From NCBI GenBank assembly GCA_917880885.1, contig OU862927.1, positions 18,679,450 to 18,743,449 on the forward strand: a stretch of DNA of 64,000 bases, written 5' to 3'. Made by a program: the position numbers and the translations under genes. How positions within the stretch are numbered: the first letter of the stretch is position 1; every line of letters starts with the position of its first letter. Origin of the DNA: Limnephilus marmoratus (Eukaryota; Arthropoda; Insecta; Trichoptera; Limnephilidae). The notes beneath the pieces were generated by a model, which searched no databases, was not told the DNA's origin, and saw nothing but the letters and a program-made list of their open reading frames with translations. This document shows positions 41,691 to 52,009 of this stretch, in pieces.

Positions 41691-42463
41691 TTTGTCACTG
41701 ATACAGAACATGAAGCAATTTGAATTCATAGTTACAATGGTAGCTTGGTACGATATACTTTTTCAAGTAAACATTGTGAGTAAAGCTATGCAGTCTGAAA
41801 CGCAATTGCTGAAAAACTTCTTGAAATTTGTAAAGCAGTACCGGACTAATTCGTCTGCTCAGCTAAGGAAATAGCTTCCCAGGCTGGGATAGATTCTACT
41901 TTTAAGCCTCTGAAGAAAGAAGCGGTTATTTGAATATGAAGCTGCAGATGAGACACCAACAAATCCCGAAGAACTGTTTAAAATTAACGTCTTTTACAAT
42001 ATGATAGATACAATTGAAAATGCATTGGTCACTCGGTTTGGGTAATTATCTAAATTCAATGATACATGGGCTTTTTTGTAGGTATAACATCAAAATAATT
42101 CCTGATAAGTCTTCATTAGAAAAAGCCTGTACAGATTTGAAAATCATTTTAACCGATGGGGAAAAATGTGATGTCTCTAGTCGCGAATTGACTGAAGGAC
42201 TTTTGAGCCTTAACCCATTACTAAAAAATTCGCAAGCGCAAAAGCAAGAAAAGTTGTGTTCTAGTGTTTTTATTGATTTCGCAGATTTAATTAAATAAAT
42301 GTAATCAAACATATATTTTTTCTGTTATATTATTTCTCATCCGTCCTACTTCAATTATTAAAGTTGCATAACTGCATAGAAAGAGCTCTATTTTTTGTTA
42401 GGAGGGGAGGGGCGCCACCAAGAGATTTCGCACCACCTAATAATTTAGCTAGGGCCGCCCCTG
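41690..42463 (+). pseudogene. hAT transposase (ZMYM1-like) remnant
   Basis: Broken frames give FEYEAADETPTNPEELFKIN, VFYNMIDTIENALVTRFG and LEKACTDLKIILTDGEKCD. This resembles the middle of ZMYM1/'52 kDa repressor-like' hAT transposases, where a E-x-P-x-x-P-E-x-x-F-K-V-x-x-F segment precedes a helical region. At least two stops or frameshifts are present. Ends near GGGCCGCCCCTG (42452-42463), probably the right terminal repeat; no matching left end was found. Confidence 0.6.
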
Positions 42464-42469
42464 ATCGTA

Positions 42470-43480
42470 ATCATTGAACGTGTAGGCTACGCCTCAATAT
42501 TTATTATGATCCGCGTATATTATAACCTACATGTTTAATATTTGATAGATATTCGTGGATCACAATAAATATTGAACGTGTAGAGTTCGCCTCTACAATA
42601 CACCTATTTACAATTTTCATGATTTTAGAGGACATTTTAGTTTTGATTTATTACATAATAGAAAATTAGAAGCGGACATTTTGGACGCGAGGTCTAATAT
42701 TCTCAGAACTACCAGTATATCCTGATATCGTCTTGCTGCATCCTACATTCTCAATAATTCAAGCTTCAAGCTGTTTCGCTGATTTTGTCTTATTAAACTC
42801 CCCTTGGCGGACATTTTTATTGCTGCACGATTTTGCCGCCTTTTTCGCCTGCACTTTAAGCGGGACATAGCGCCCCGTTTGTATATATCTCCTTATTTCC
42901 ACCGTGGTATCTCCCACCAGCTAGTAGTCGCTGCTGCGAGCAACTCCGCTATCTGGGAGATTTATCTGTGACTTGCGCTACGGTCTCTCGATTAGCGCCA
43001 AAACTTTTCAAAAACAGCGGATTTCGCGAGAATTTAGCTGGAATTCTTGGACGTTCTCCCTCCATTTTTGTTTTGGCTAAATTGGATTTGTTTTGGGAGA
43101 ACCGTTCTAGAGAGGCGTTTTAACATTGAGAAATGTTCTAATAATAATTTATTCAACCTTATTTTGTAATAATACATGTACACTTGTTAATGTATTCGGG
43201 TTTTATTGAATAATTTCATGATTTGCACATCTCGTTAGAAGTAAGCTCACAATACGAACATATTGATATGGTTTTTTTTAATGTCTTCTAGAAACTTGCC
43301 TGTATGTTAATTTCAGAAAAAGATTTCAATTTAGAAATTGGGCGCCATCTTTTGCACAAAAATATTATAAAAGAGTTTTTAACTTAGACAATTGTGAAAA
43401 TAGAAATAATCGTCACTTACCTATCTAATCTACCTAGCGTAATACTTATAGTAGTCCCAGCGGGAGATCGTACGTGAGGT
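42470..43480. other. Intron 4: no recognised element
   Basis: TGAACGTGTAGGCTACGCCT and AATATTTATTATGATC (42476, 42493) recur as TTGAACGTGTAGAGTTCGCC and GATCACAATAAATATT (42572, 42556), a small inverted or duplicated structure. No gene seen. Confidence 0.45.
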
Positions 43481-43493
43481 CATTGTTCTAGTA

Positions 43494-44019
43494 CCTACAA
43501 GCAAGTTCAACCTGCAGCCCGTAGGCCGCGTGGAACCAATTGACGATTTTGTGCGTCCCAAAATGAAGTTTTCAGCTTTCTTTGTTTTGGATTTTCGTAT
43601 TTATACAAAAAAACAAAAAAAATTATCACATTTATATATTTAGATACATTTAGATAAGATTAATAATTTTAAATTACTTAGAACTTTCTTGTTTATAGAC
43701 CTTGGACCTCAGTGAGGATTTTGATGTATTTTTTTTCCTTTATTTTTTCCCATTACAGCACTAGGAATTTATTTTCGCAATCAATTCCACCCAATATATT
43801 TTTCCGCACTTTTCTCAGAGGAGCAACTGAACTGATTTTAATAAGTGGAGGGTGAGTGCAAAATACACACATAGGCGCGTGTATATTCAGTTTATGCCTT
43901 TAAGCATTGAAGGTCGCAGTTTCACAGAAATAGCATTTTTGGACACCGAATTACCGGTACCCCCCTAAGCTTAGTAATATTTTTTTGGCCTACCAAACGA
44001 TTTTGGTTGGGCACCACTG
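43494..44019. mobile_element. hAT-type non-autonomous element (526 bp)
   Basis: Flanked by TTCTAGTA at 43486-43493 and 44020-44027, a perfect 8-bp target duplication. The right end TTGGTTGGGCACCACTG is a typical hAT terminus; the left end (AAGTTCAACCTGCAGCCCGT) is more decayed. No transposase frame. A left-part relative is at 17855-17965. Confidence 0.78.
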
Positions 44020-44249
44020 TTCTAGTATTTTCCCAATTATTCCCTTTTTTGTTTTAAAACAAACAAATGGAAATAATGTTATCACATTATTATAAATAAA
44101 TTTAAAAAATTAAATTAAATTATTATTAAAATATTAAAAATAACAAAGGCGCTTGAGAAGGAAGAGAACAAATATCAATGACGTTTGTACGAGCTCTCGC
44201 TGAGTCTAATATATCTGGGAGTTTTGTATAAATTGGTTTTAGTTCTAGA

Positions 44250-46745
44250 TAATTATTTTTATTTATTTTATTTTATTTTTATTATTATTGTACAACAGAA
44301 TAATTCCAATTACAGTACAATTTAGTTACCCTATCAGCATTTAGGCAAGTGACTCTTCAATAATGTTTTTAAGGCATATAAAGAACAGTCACTTACATCC
44401 AAATGGGTTGCAATTTCATTTAACAGCACCACTCCCCTCGTCATGCTATCCTTGCCAAGACGTCTGTTCTGCCGTTCGGTACTTTAAATAAGTCATGATG
44501 TCGACTTCGGCTGTAGTGGTCTGGTACATATAAATCCAGGCCCGGACTGGCTAGGTCCGCAGGTCCGCGATCGCGGAGGGCCCCCGGCGCGAGGGGGCCC
44601 CGAAGGGGCCCCACAAAACGTACAATTTTTTTTTTGTCTTGTTAGTAGTTTTATTGCCCGGTGAAAAATCAAAAGATGAAACTGACTCTATTTCAACAGT
44701 TCAACATTACAAAATTGTATATTTTGATATTTTAGACTGTCCGAAGATGAGTATTGAAGAAAGATTTTGCGCAAACAAAGACGTTTTTACAGGATTGCTC
44801 TTGGTTAGACCTTGGACCCCAAAAAGTTTGACTTTATCTTGAAAATCCAAACATTTCCCACAGAAGCTGTGCACAGTGTTTCTAAACTGTGTAAAATTGA
44901 AAGAAGTCGGCTGTTGATAGAGCTGCGACGGTTTGCACAACAATACAGCAACTTCATAGCGGCAGAGTCCACTGAGAACTATGGAGATAGATGCATTGAC
45001 GAAGAAGACGATTTGGACCCAACGGCAGCGAAAACAAATGCTGACATTTACTGCTCTGAAAATGGACAATGTTTCCAGTGTTTGACATGTGTTTTTTCTG
45101 TTCTGTTTGAACTTACTCAATCTCAATGACGTTACATTTATTTATATAACGTCATTGCTCAATCTGGACTGTTTACCAACCTGTATATTGTATATAAAAT
45201 TGTTCTTACCATACCTTGTACCCAAGTCACAAGTGAACGAGTTTTTTCTAAACTTAAAATCGTCAAAAATCGACATCGGTCGTCCTTAGGCCAAGACCTT
45301 ATGTCCAGTCTGCTTTTTATTAATGTTGAGAGGGATTTATTTTATAATTTGGATAAAAATAAAATAATAGATGAAGTAGCTTTAACAAGTAGTTGCTTAC
45401 AAAGAAACTGATAGTATACAACATTGTAAACTGTTAAACACACAGGATTTTTTAAAATGTTATTATAAATTATTTTTCTAATCCCTAAAATCCGTTTGTC
45501 ATTATTTTTACTACACAAATAATTTTGACACAATTCATTAATGCTTTGTTGTGAATAAAATCCTGCTCTTTATTTTGAACTCTGTTATAATTATTGGCAG
45601 TTCTACAGCATGTGTTTAGTAGTGTTGTGGTATCCTAAAAATACTGTGAATTTCTTATTTCAATAAATAATAAAGTCAACAAAAGTAGAAAATCATAATA
45701 TTCGTATAAAAACCTATCTGAATTTCGTCTCTTTATAGGTGTCAATATAGCTTAGAAACGCGTTTTCATTGTTTTCAAGCACCTAATTTTCAAAAATTAC
45801 CCGGGGGAGGCCCTTCGGACCCCCGTTTTCTGAAACCCCCCCCCCCCCACCCCACGTTAGGGGGCCCCTTTACAGGTTTTAGCGGAGGGCCCCAAAAGGT
45901 TCCAGTCCGGGCCTGTATAAATCATAGCATCCCAAGAGAAATGGGCTATTGATAAAATTGTTCCAAATTTTGAAAGACAGAATAGCAAGACTTGCTTTCC
46001 TTCTAGTTTCTAGGCTCACAGAATCAGTTTCCTCAAGTAAGTCAATATGGTGCATGAACCTTGGATAGGTTCCATGCTTCCGCATATAAACATACCTGAG
46101 GAATTTCTTCTGGATTTGCTCTAACATATCAATGTACTTCTGGTGGTACGGTGTCCAAACATCGCTCGCGTACTCCAGCTTGCTTCTCAGTATGCCATTG
46201 AATAACGCTAGCATAGCTTCTTGGTTATCAAATTGCTTACAAGTCCTGATGATGAATCCAAGAAGTTTGTAGCAAGACTGAGTGAGCTGCGATATATGGC
46301 AAGAGAATGTCAGTTCGGGATCAAAGACGACACCGAGATCTTTCACGGATTTTAGACGTGATAACGTTTCGCCTTTTATTTTATAATCGTAAATTATAAT
46401 GTTTTTACAACGAGTGAAGGACATTGTGACACATTTCTTTGTGTTAAAATCTAATTTGTTTGCCAACGACCATTCAGATAGTGTATCCAGATCAGTTTGC
46501 ATTTTAAAGCAATCTTGTTGGCAGCTTATTTCCATCGTTATTTTAAGGTCATCAGCAAATAGTAGACATTTGCCATTCCTAACACAGTTTTGGATGTCAT
46601 CTATAAGTATTAAAAACAACATAGGTCCGAGGTTAGACCATTGAGGAATTCCAGATTGCGCTTGGAATTTTTTTGAATTATGTCCATTTATCGAAACAAA
46701 TTGACTTCTGGATTTTAAATACGATGAAAAAAAGTGTAGGTATTA
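44250..46745 (-). mobile_element. LINE type 2 (reverse transcriptase), interrupted by a hAT element
   Basis: On the - strand a 5'-truncated reverse transcriptase starts near 46720 (SGIPQWSNLGPMLFLILI), has the catalytic box FADDLK at about 46556, then LDFNTKKCVTMSF, VKDLGVVFDPELTF and WTPYHQKYIDMLEQIQKKFL. It reaches GCYDLY at 45920 and, after the hAT insertion, resumes at 44536 as DLYVPDHYSRSRHHDLF and, past one frameshift, MTRGVVLLNEIATHLDVSD. The 3' UTR matches 4013-4070. Frame damage besides the insertion is light. Confidence 0.9.
44537..45916 (+). mobile_element. hAT element (1380 bp) with perfect 8-bp target duplication
   Basis: Ends CAGGCCCGGACTGG and CCAGTCCGGGCCTG are perfect 14-bp inverted repeats, flanked by TATAAATC at 44529-44536 and 45917-45924. 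Further inside both ends are GGGCCC-rich. On the + strand, broken frames encode the C-terminal third of a ZMYM1-like hAT transposase: LCKIERSRLLIELRRF, then TSERVFSKLKIVKNRHRSS and SLLFINVERDL, the hAT dimerisation region. The N-terminal and catalytic parts are missing, so it is an internally deleted, non-autonomous copy. Confidence 0.92.
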
Positions 46746-46867
46746 TATGTGTAGGGGGTTGAGTATATTTTTGGACAACATAATATGATATTGGACAAGT
46801 GTTGTACACGTGTGTAAACCTACCCTACTAAAGAATTAACAATTAAATAAATTACCTTTGATTCCAG

Positions 46868-47182
46868 GTACGCACCAAATCCCGTGACAGCCAATCCAGC
46901 GACAGTGCCGCCACCGCCATTCCCATGGCGGTATTGCGCGGCGTGGCCGCAAGACGCAACGCTCCCGGAGCGGGCAACATGCGCGGCCACCCCCACCAGA
47001 ACCAGAACCAGAACATGAACCAGAACATGGGCCAGAACATGAACCAGAACATGAATCAGAACATCAACCAGCAGCAGCGGGGGCCGCAGCACCATCAGCA
47101 TCAAGCTGTTCTGGAACATGATGAGAACCTTTCGGACAAGGAGATATTTCCAGGGTCTGGGCAGCATCACGGACATCACCAG
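46868..47182 (+). CDS. Rbp: RIM-binding protein exon: last strand of FN3-3 and Asn/Gln/His-rich linker
   Basis: Acceptor TTGATTCCAG|GTACGC and donor CAG|GTAAGA bound 315 bases (105 codons), phase 0. It starts VRTKSRDSQSSDSAATA, completing FN3-3 of the exon at 19911 in the manner of RIM-BP proteins. The rest is a disordered linker: an Arg-rich stretch (VLRGVAARRNAPG), seven degenerate NQN-M repeats, QQQRGPQHHQHQ, then the acidic LEHDENLSDKEIF, ending GQHHGHHQ. The AACCAGAACATG repeats are a coding microsatellite and probably length-variable. The preceding 26.8-kb intron is almost entirely mobile-element sequence. Confidence 0.93.
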
Positions 47183-47284
47183 GTAAGATTGGTGGATATA
47201 TATATTTTTTTATTATATTAATAAGTTTTTTTTCTTTCTGTGGTTAACACAAAACCAAAAACGCTGTACGAAGACAATATCAGT

Positions 47285-48480
47285 TGAAGGGCTCGGGTGC
47301 AGATAATTTTTAACCGTATTTTGTTAATTTCAAGATAGATCAATTTTAAATTTTGGCCTAATCCAAATCAAAATTGCTTCACCATTATTTGTTTCAAAAA
47401 ACAAATCTATGGAAAAAAAACATTGATCTTTGGCCATTGGTCGAGAATCCAATCGTTCAACCATATAAGATGGTTGTTGGAACAGAGATAGCTTATATGA
47501 ATTTTTTTTCGTTATTTATTTTTGGGGTGTTATGTCGTGTTGCGTTACCTCCTTCTTTAGCCAACGTTTTGGACAGCGTTACAATGTCTATCATCAGTGT
47601 ACAAACTCAGCTGTTCCGGATGTGACAAGGCTTATGTTGGCCAGACAGGGAAGACAATCTTCAAAAGCATATCTGAACAAATAAAATTGGTTGTTTTCAG
47701 ATGGAAACATGTAATAAGCAGCAATTGTTGAATGAAACTCTAGTATTTATTGAATTATTTGGCGGGTATTAGCTAAGCCAACATAGCTCAGTAGTAGAGC
47801 ACCTGACCGGAAATCAGAAGGACATGGGTTCAAGTCCCGTTGGCGGCATGTATCTTTTTTCGGAAGATTTTTTCAATGTAGATGAGTGTTTCAGGCTGAT
47901 AATTGTTGCGTATAATAATTATATCTGAACACTTTCGAGAATGTAAACTCGGCCACCCTGACAAATCGGTAATCGCCGAGCATTTAATCGAAACCGGCCA
48001 TTACTTTGGATTTGTTCCTGAAGTCCTGGGAAGACCCAAAACTCATTGAGCACGCCTGTTTATCAAAATCCAATTAATATTAATAGAGATGACGGCGCTC
48101 AGCTCAATAGTTCTTGGAATCTGGTAATTGACGGCTACACCAAAGCTAAACACAGAAAACCATTTTGAAGTATATTGTAATACCAGCTCATAGAGGAGAG
48201 AAGCTGGCAATACGGTATCGCTTCACACGTATAGCCCACACTTCACCATTATCGATTACACATCTGCCCTGATGATGGACACTTCACTGTCCGAAATGTT
48301 CGCTAAAGAAGGAGGTAGCGCAGCACGGCATAACACCCCAAAAATAAATAACGAAAATACTTTTGGCCATGAAGATCTAAAATCATATCCAGCTCATATT
48401 TTGTTGCCATAGATGGCAGTCTCAACTCAATCTTGATGATAATTAGCGTTGACACAATCTGCACCCGAGCTCTTCAATTT
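47285..48480 (+). mobile_element. Penelope-like element fragment: GIY-YIG domain with inverted flanks
   Basis: 47607-47670 encodes VYKLSCSGCDKAYVGQTGK, and 47921-48035 continues ISEHFRECKLGHPDKSVI and AEHLIETGHYFGF. This is the GIY-YIG endonuclease domain of Penelope-like elements (C-x-x-C, YVGQTG, EH, AEH-x-x-x-x-H). A SINE splits it. On either side, 47506-47600 and 48268-48355 are inverted copies (TTTTTGGGGTGTTATG, CCTCCTTCTTTAGC), as are 47288-47310 and 48450-48475, resembling Penelope terminal arrangements. The reverse transcriptase is absent. Confidence 0.82.
47680..47920 (+). repeat. tRNA-derived SINE family S2, copy 2 (inside Penelope fragment)
   Basis: Flanked by ATATCTGAACA at 47669-47679 and 47921-47931, an 11-bp target duplication. 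The tRNA-like core (47779-47848) has TAGCTCAGTAGTAGAGCACC, a CTGA/TCAG arm with loop CCGGAAA, and B box GGTTCAAGTCC. Nearly collinear with 8362-8603, which defines the element as about 241 bp. Its 3' end is AT-rich and has no poly-A. Confidence 0.88.
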
Positions 48481-48489
48481 TAACTGAGG

Positions 48490-48930
48490 TTGTAGCCATG
48501 TAGAAACCTTTTGACAGTTTGGGTCTATCGAAAAATGAATACTTAGAATGAAAACTGATATAATAGGTGTGCTACTGACACCTTCTTCAGAGCGTGTTTT
48601 GGATGTCACATATACTGTGTACAAACACAGACTTTTGAGACAGTTTGTGCACGGATCTTTGTTTCTGTCACTGAGAACTCCGTTCTAATCGACGATACTG
48701 TTACACGCATCGTTTATAAGATCGAGAGAGGGGTTACAATGTAACTATGAGCGGTACACCTTTAGTCATATGCAACTAATGGCTGTTTCCATGCATGCAT
48801 TCCGTTTTCCCATGGGCCAAATGGACTTTTTGTATACATGACTACAACCGGTCCGCTCATAAATCTGCACAAAATACAGTATGTGCGAACAGACCTATCA
48901 TTAGAAGTATTTGAGGTATCTCAGAAGTAT
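48490..48930. other. Intron 5: no recognised element
   Basis: TTTGACAGTTTGGGTCTATC and GAGACAGTTTGTGCACGG are weak internal similarities. No frame or repeat assignment. Confidence 0.4.
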
Positions 48931-48935
48931 TTGAC

Positions 48936-49334
48936 GACCTCCGTAGTCCAGTGGCTAAGACTCTTGACTCACATTCCGGAGGTCGCGGGTTCGAACCCGG
49001 CATGCGCAAATAAATTTTATTTGATTAATTTGTGTTATTTCACAATTAATTCGTTTAAAATAATATATAGTATATTTGCGGCATGTTCCTGAGTGGAAGA
49101 TACTATTAGTATCGCCCTGGTGTAAGACCACCATTCAGAATTGAAACGTTGCTTGAAAATGGCTTTAGCCGTGTTTAGTGACCAGATCTGAATAGCCAGG
49201 TACTTCCCAACCTTCCTCTTCCCCACCTCCTTCCCCTCCCCACTACCTTCAGCCTCACAACATACCCCAATTGGGGATGCCATAGTCTCACTGGCTCCAG
49301 ACGGGAGCAGTTGAGATTCTTGTGCGGTATTCAC

Positions 49335-49400
<66 letters not shown>
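48936..49400 (+). repeat. SINE family S1, full-length copy with 63-A tail
   Basis: Head CCTCCGTAGTCCAGTGGCTA (A box) and GGTCGCGGGTTCGAACCCGG (consensus B box), body as in 34877-35292, and an uninterrupted run of 63 A at 49338-49400. The intact promoter boxes and pure tail indicate a young insertion. The 123-codon frame on the - strand is an artefact of the tail. Confidence 0.92.
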
Positions 49401-49401
<1 letters not shown>

Positions 49402-49403
<2 letters not shown>

Positions 49404-51990
49404 CAAAAAAAGATTTAAATGATCTTGTGCTTTTTTTAAGCAAAAAACGGATGCAGCTTGTTGACTTTATTTTTTTATTTTTGCTGCCTCATTTTCTATT
49501 TTCCCAGAATTGAGGAAACCTCGAAATGTATCTGATATTATTACCATTATAAAATACCAATTTTTCCCTAGAAACTACCTTAACCAACATAACAATTTAT
49601 TATTATTACCTACTATTTTTATTAATATTTTACAACCCTTAATATTTTATATTTCCTGAGTATCCGAGTTGTTGATGTGCTGTATATTATATGAAAGAAT
49701 ACACCCAATCAATTTTTTTTACATTACTTTAAATTTACATGATTTATTGTTTACGCCAGCGTCAGACCATGCGCGCTATATTCTCATGGCTTGGCCTATT
49801 TCGGCATGTACAGCGAATGTACGGCGAGCAAATAGGGCAAGCCATGACAGTTAAGCGCATGTGTGTCAGCCCCATATACTTGAATTTATTGATAAACTTT
49901 TCTAAAGAAAAGTGAAGTACTAATTTTCTTTTTACTTAAACATACTACACAAATCCAATCAGAAAGTTCCTTTTAAGCTTATAATTGGTTCAGAAAACAC
50001 AAGATAAGTATATAAGTAATAGGTGCATAAGTTACGGAAAAGGATTCATAGATGTCACTACAAGAATTTATTGTGGAAAATGATTTATAGATGTCACTAG
50101 AAGCAGTTATTGCATTTTTTTCATACAAATTTCTAACCTCTTTGTGATCAAGCGATTCTCTTGTTTTCTAAATCAATTATATTTATTTACATAATCCAAA
50201 AGAATTATAAGAACACAGCAGTTTCCTTACAAAGTCTTATCAACAAAATGAACAGGCCAGAAATATACCCAACAATTTGAGAAATTTTCATTGGACATGC
50301 CGTTTGTTTGTTTCTTTAATGTTGTTCAGCATTTTAATTTTTGATTGTTTATTTATTTATTTTCCCTGTCTCTACTGTCTGTCTCCTTCATGCCTCATCT
50401 ATCTGTCTCTGTCTGTCAATGTGTTGCCCACTGTTAAATTAAACATGTTTCAAAATGCACTAAACACTTCAAAATTTTACACATTAAAAAATACAATCGT
50501 GCCTAAACGAATTTAACTTTGTTTTTAGAAATGATTTTAGATTCCAAGTTTAATATTTAAGATTATACCACATTCAAATTATGAAAACCACAAAAATATT
50601 GTTGTGTAACACAAAAAAAAATTAAAATTTTTGTTTACTTATACTTCTTTGATTGTCGTTTTAGCAATCAAAATTTTATTTTTAAGTGCATTTTTAAACA
50701 CAGCCACTATGTATCTAAATGTCCCAATGACAAAGCACCATGTCTTTATCTTCTTTTCTATGATCATCGGTCCTTTGCTTTTTTAACTTTTACTCTACCT
50801 TCCTTTTCAAAACGAACATAAATATTATAATTTTATTTCAGTTCAGAAGCCCAAGTGATTGATCATTTAACGATGATCATAGACTGGATTCAATTGCTTT
50901 GTAGAGTGAATATGAATGACACTTGATTTGTTGGGCATGCTTTTAAAATTTATTTGTTTTGATATCTGACAGTATTGACAACTTGAAAAATACTTAACCG
51001 TACTTTCAAAAAACACATTTTTATTTTAACTACCTACCCAGAAACTACAGTATAATTTGAATCTAACAATATCCCAAGGGAGTTTTGGATTCAATTCTCA
51101 CAAATCTTCAGATATTATTATCACAAAAATATTAGTTTAAAATGTGAAAGTATAGGAATTATTTTAAAAGGACTCCCAACATATTATATTTTGGTACACT
51201 CACAATAATTACTACCCACTCACAGATTGGACAAATTTCTCTCATTTACAAGACAGGTAATAAGTCTGTTATTATTGTGGAATACTATACATGCTATACT
51301 ATATAATTTTCTCTCGGCCATACACATGATCACAGGATGAACATTGAACATGGAACACTGCGAATGAGATTTTTTTTCCAGCGATTGGCTTAGGTCATTT
51401 GAAATATATGTGTGCATATTAGGAGTATAAAATTTACACTACCGATTTTTCTGTACGATGGTAAATTTTTCCAAAATATATACTTAAATTTATCATTACG
51501 GCTAGGTTGTCTTCCACATTTATAAACAATGGAAAAATGTCTTTAGCCATTATTGAACTTTTTGGGTTTTTTACCTTTTGCTGTAGATTTTGATTCAATT
51601 TGCCTTTATATATTTCACCGTATAATTTCTTGAAATACAACATAAAAAATCATTTACCTACTCCCTACACTTTTCACGCCAATTTGCAACAATAATAAAT
51701 TATTAAAAACACTCTTGATTTTTCACAACATGTTTTGCAAAATGTACACAAATTAATTTTGCACAAATGTTTTAAACCAAGGACAAGTATAACTTTTAAA
51801 AATCAGATATCGACCACGACAAGACAAATTTGTAACTTATATATAAAAACTCTTCCGACCAAAACAAAAAATGTTCACTAAAATTCTGAAATGATTTTTT
51901 TGTTTTAAAAAACATATTTTCTAGACCAGAAGAATGCATAATTTCTTCTCATTTTATCAGGACAATACATTAAAATATTCCCTAAATAAT
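49402..51990. other. Intron 5: mostly unique AT-rich sequence
   Basis: Apart from the hairpin at 49768-49861, no repeat or coding feature was seen. Open frames are under 80 codons with intron-like composition. Confidence 0.5.
49768..49861. repeat. Small hairpin-forming inverted repeat
   Basis: CATGCGCGCTATATTCTCAT and GGCTTGGCCTATTTCGGC pair with GCAAATAGGGCAAGCC and ATGACAGTTAAGCGCATG, with a 15-base loop. Could be a tiny MITE or, if transcribed and processed, a small-RNA precursor. Confidence 0.7.
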
Positions 51991-52009
51991 CACATATTGT
52001 GTAAACAGC

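Noticed and set aside
44639..45129. Domesticated hAT-derived gene
   Set aside because: Frames are broken, the element still has perfect ends and target duplication, and no host promoter is seen; a mobile remnant is simpler.
46820..47179. - strand frames with VLVHVLAHVLVHV or MFWFMFWPMFW repeats
   Set aside because: Antisense of the NQNM coding repeats in the linker exon.
47374..47625. 83-codon frame with a hydrophobic stretch (possible small membrane protein)
   Set aside because: Lies in the inverted flank of the Penelope fragment; no signal or conserved domain and composition is intron-like.
49035..49406. 123-codon - strand frame beginning with poly-Phe
   Set aside because: Read through the SINE A-tail; the remainder is SINE body antisense.
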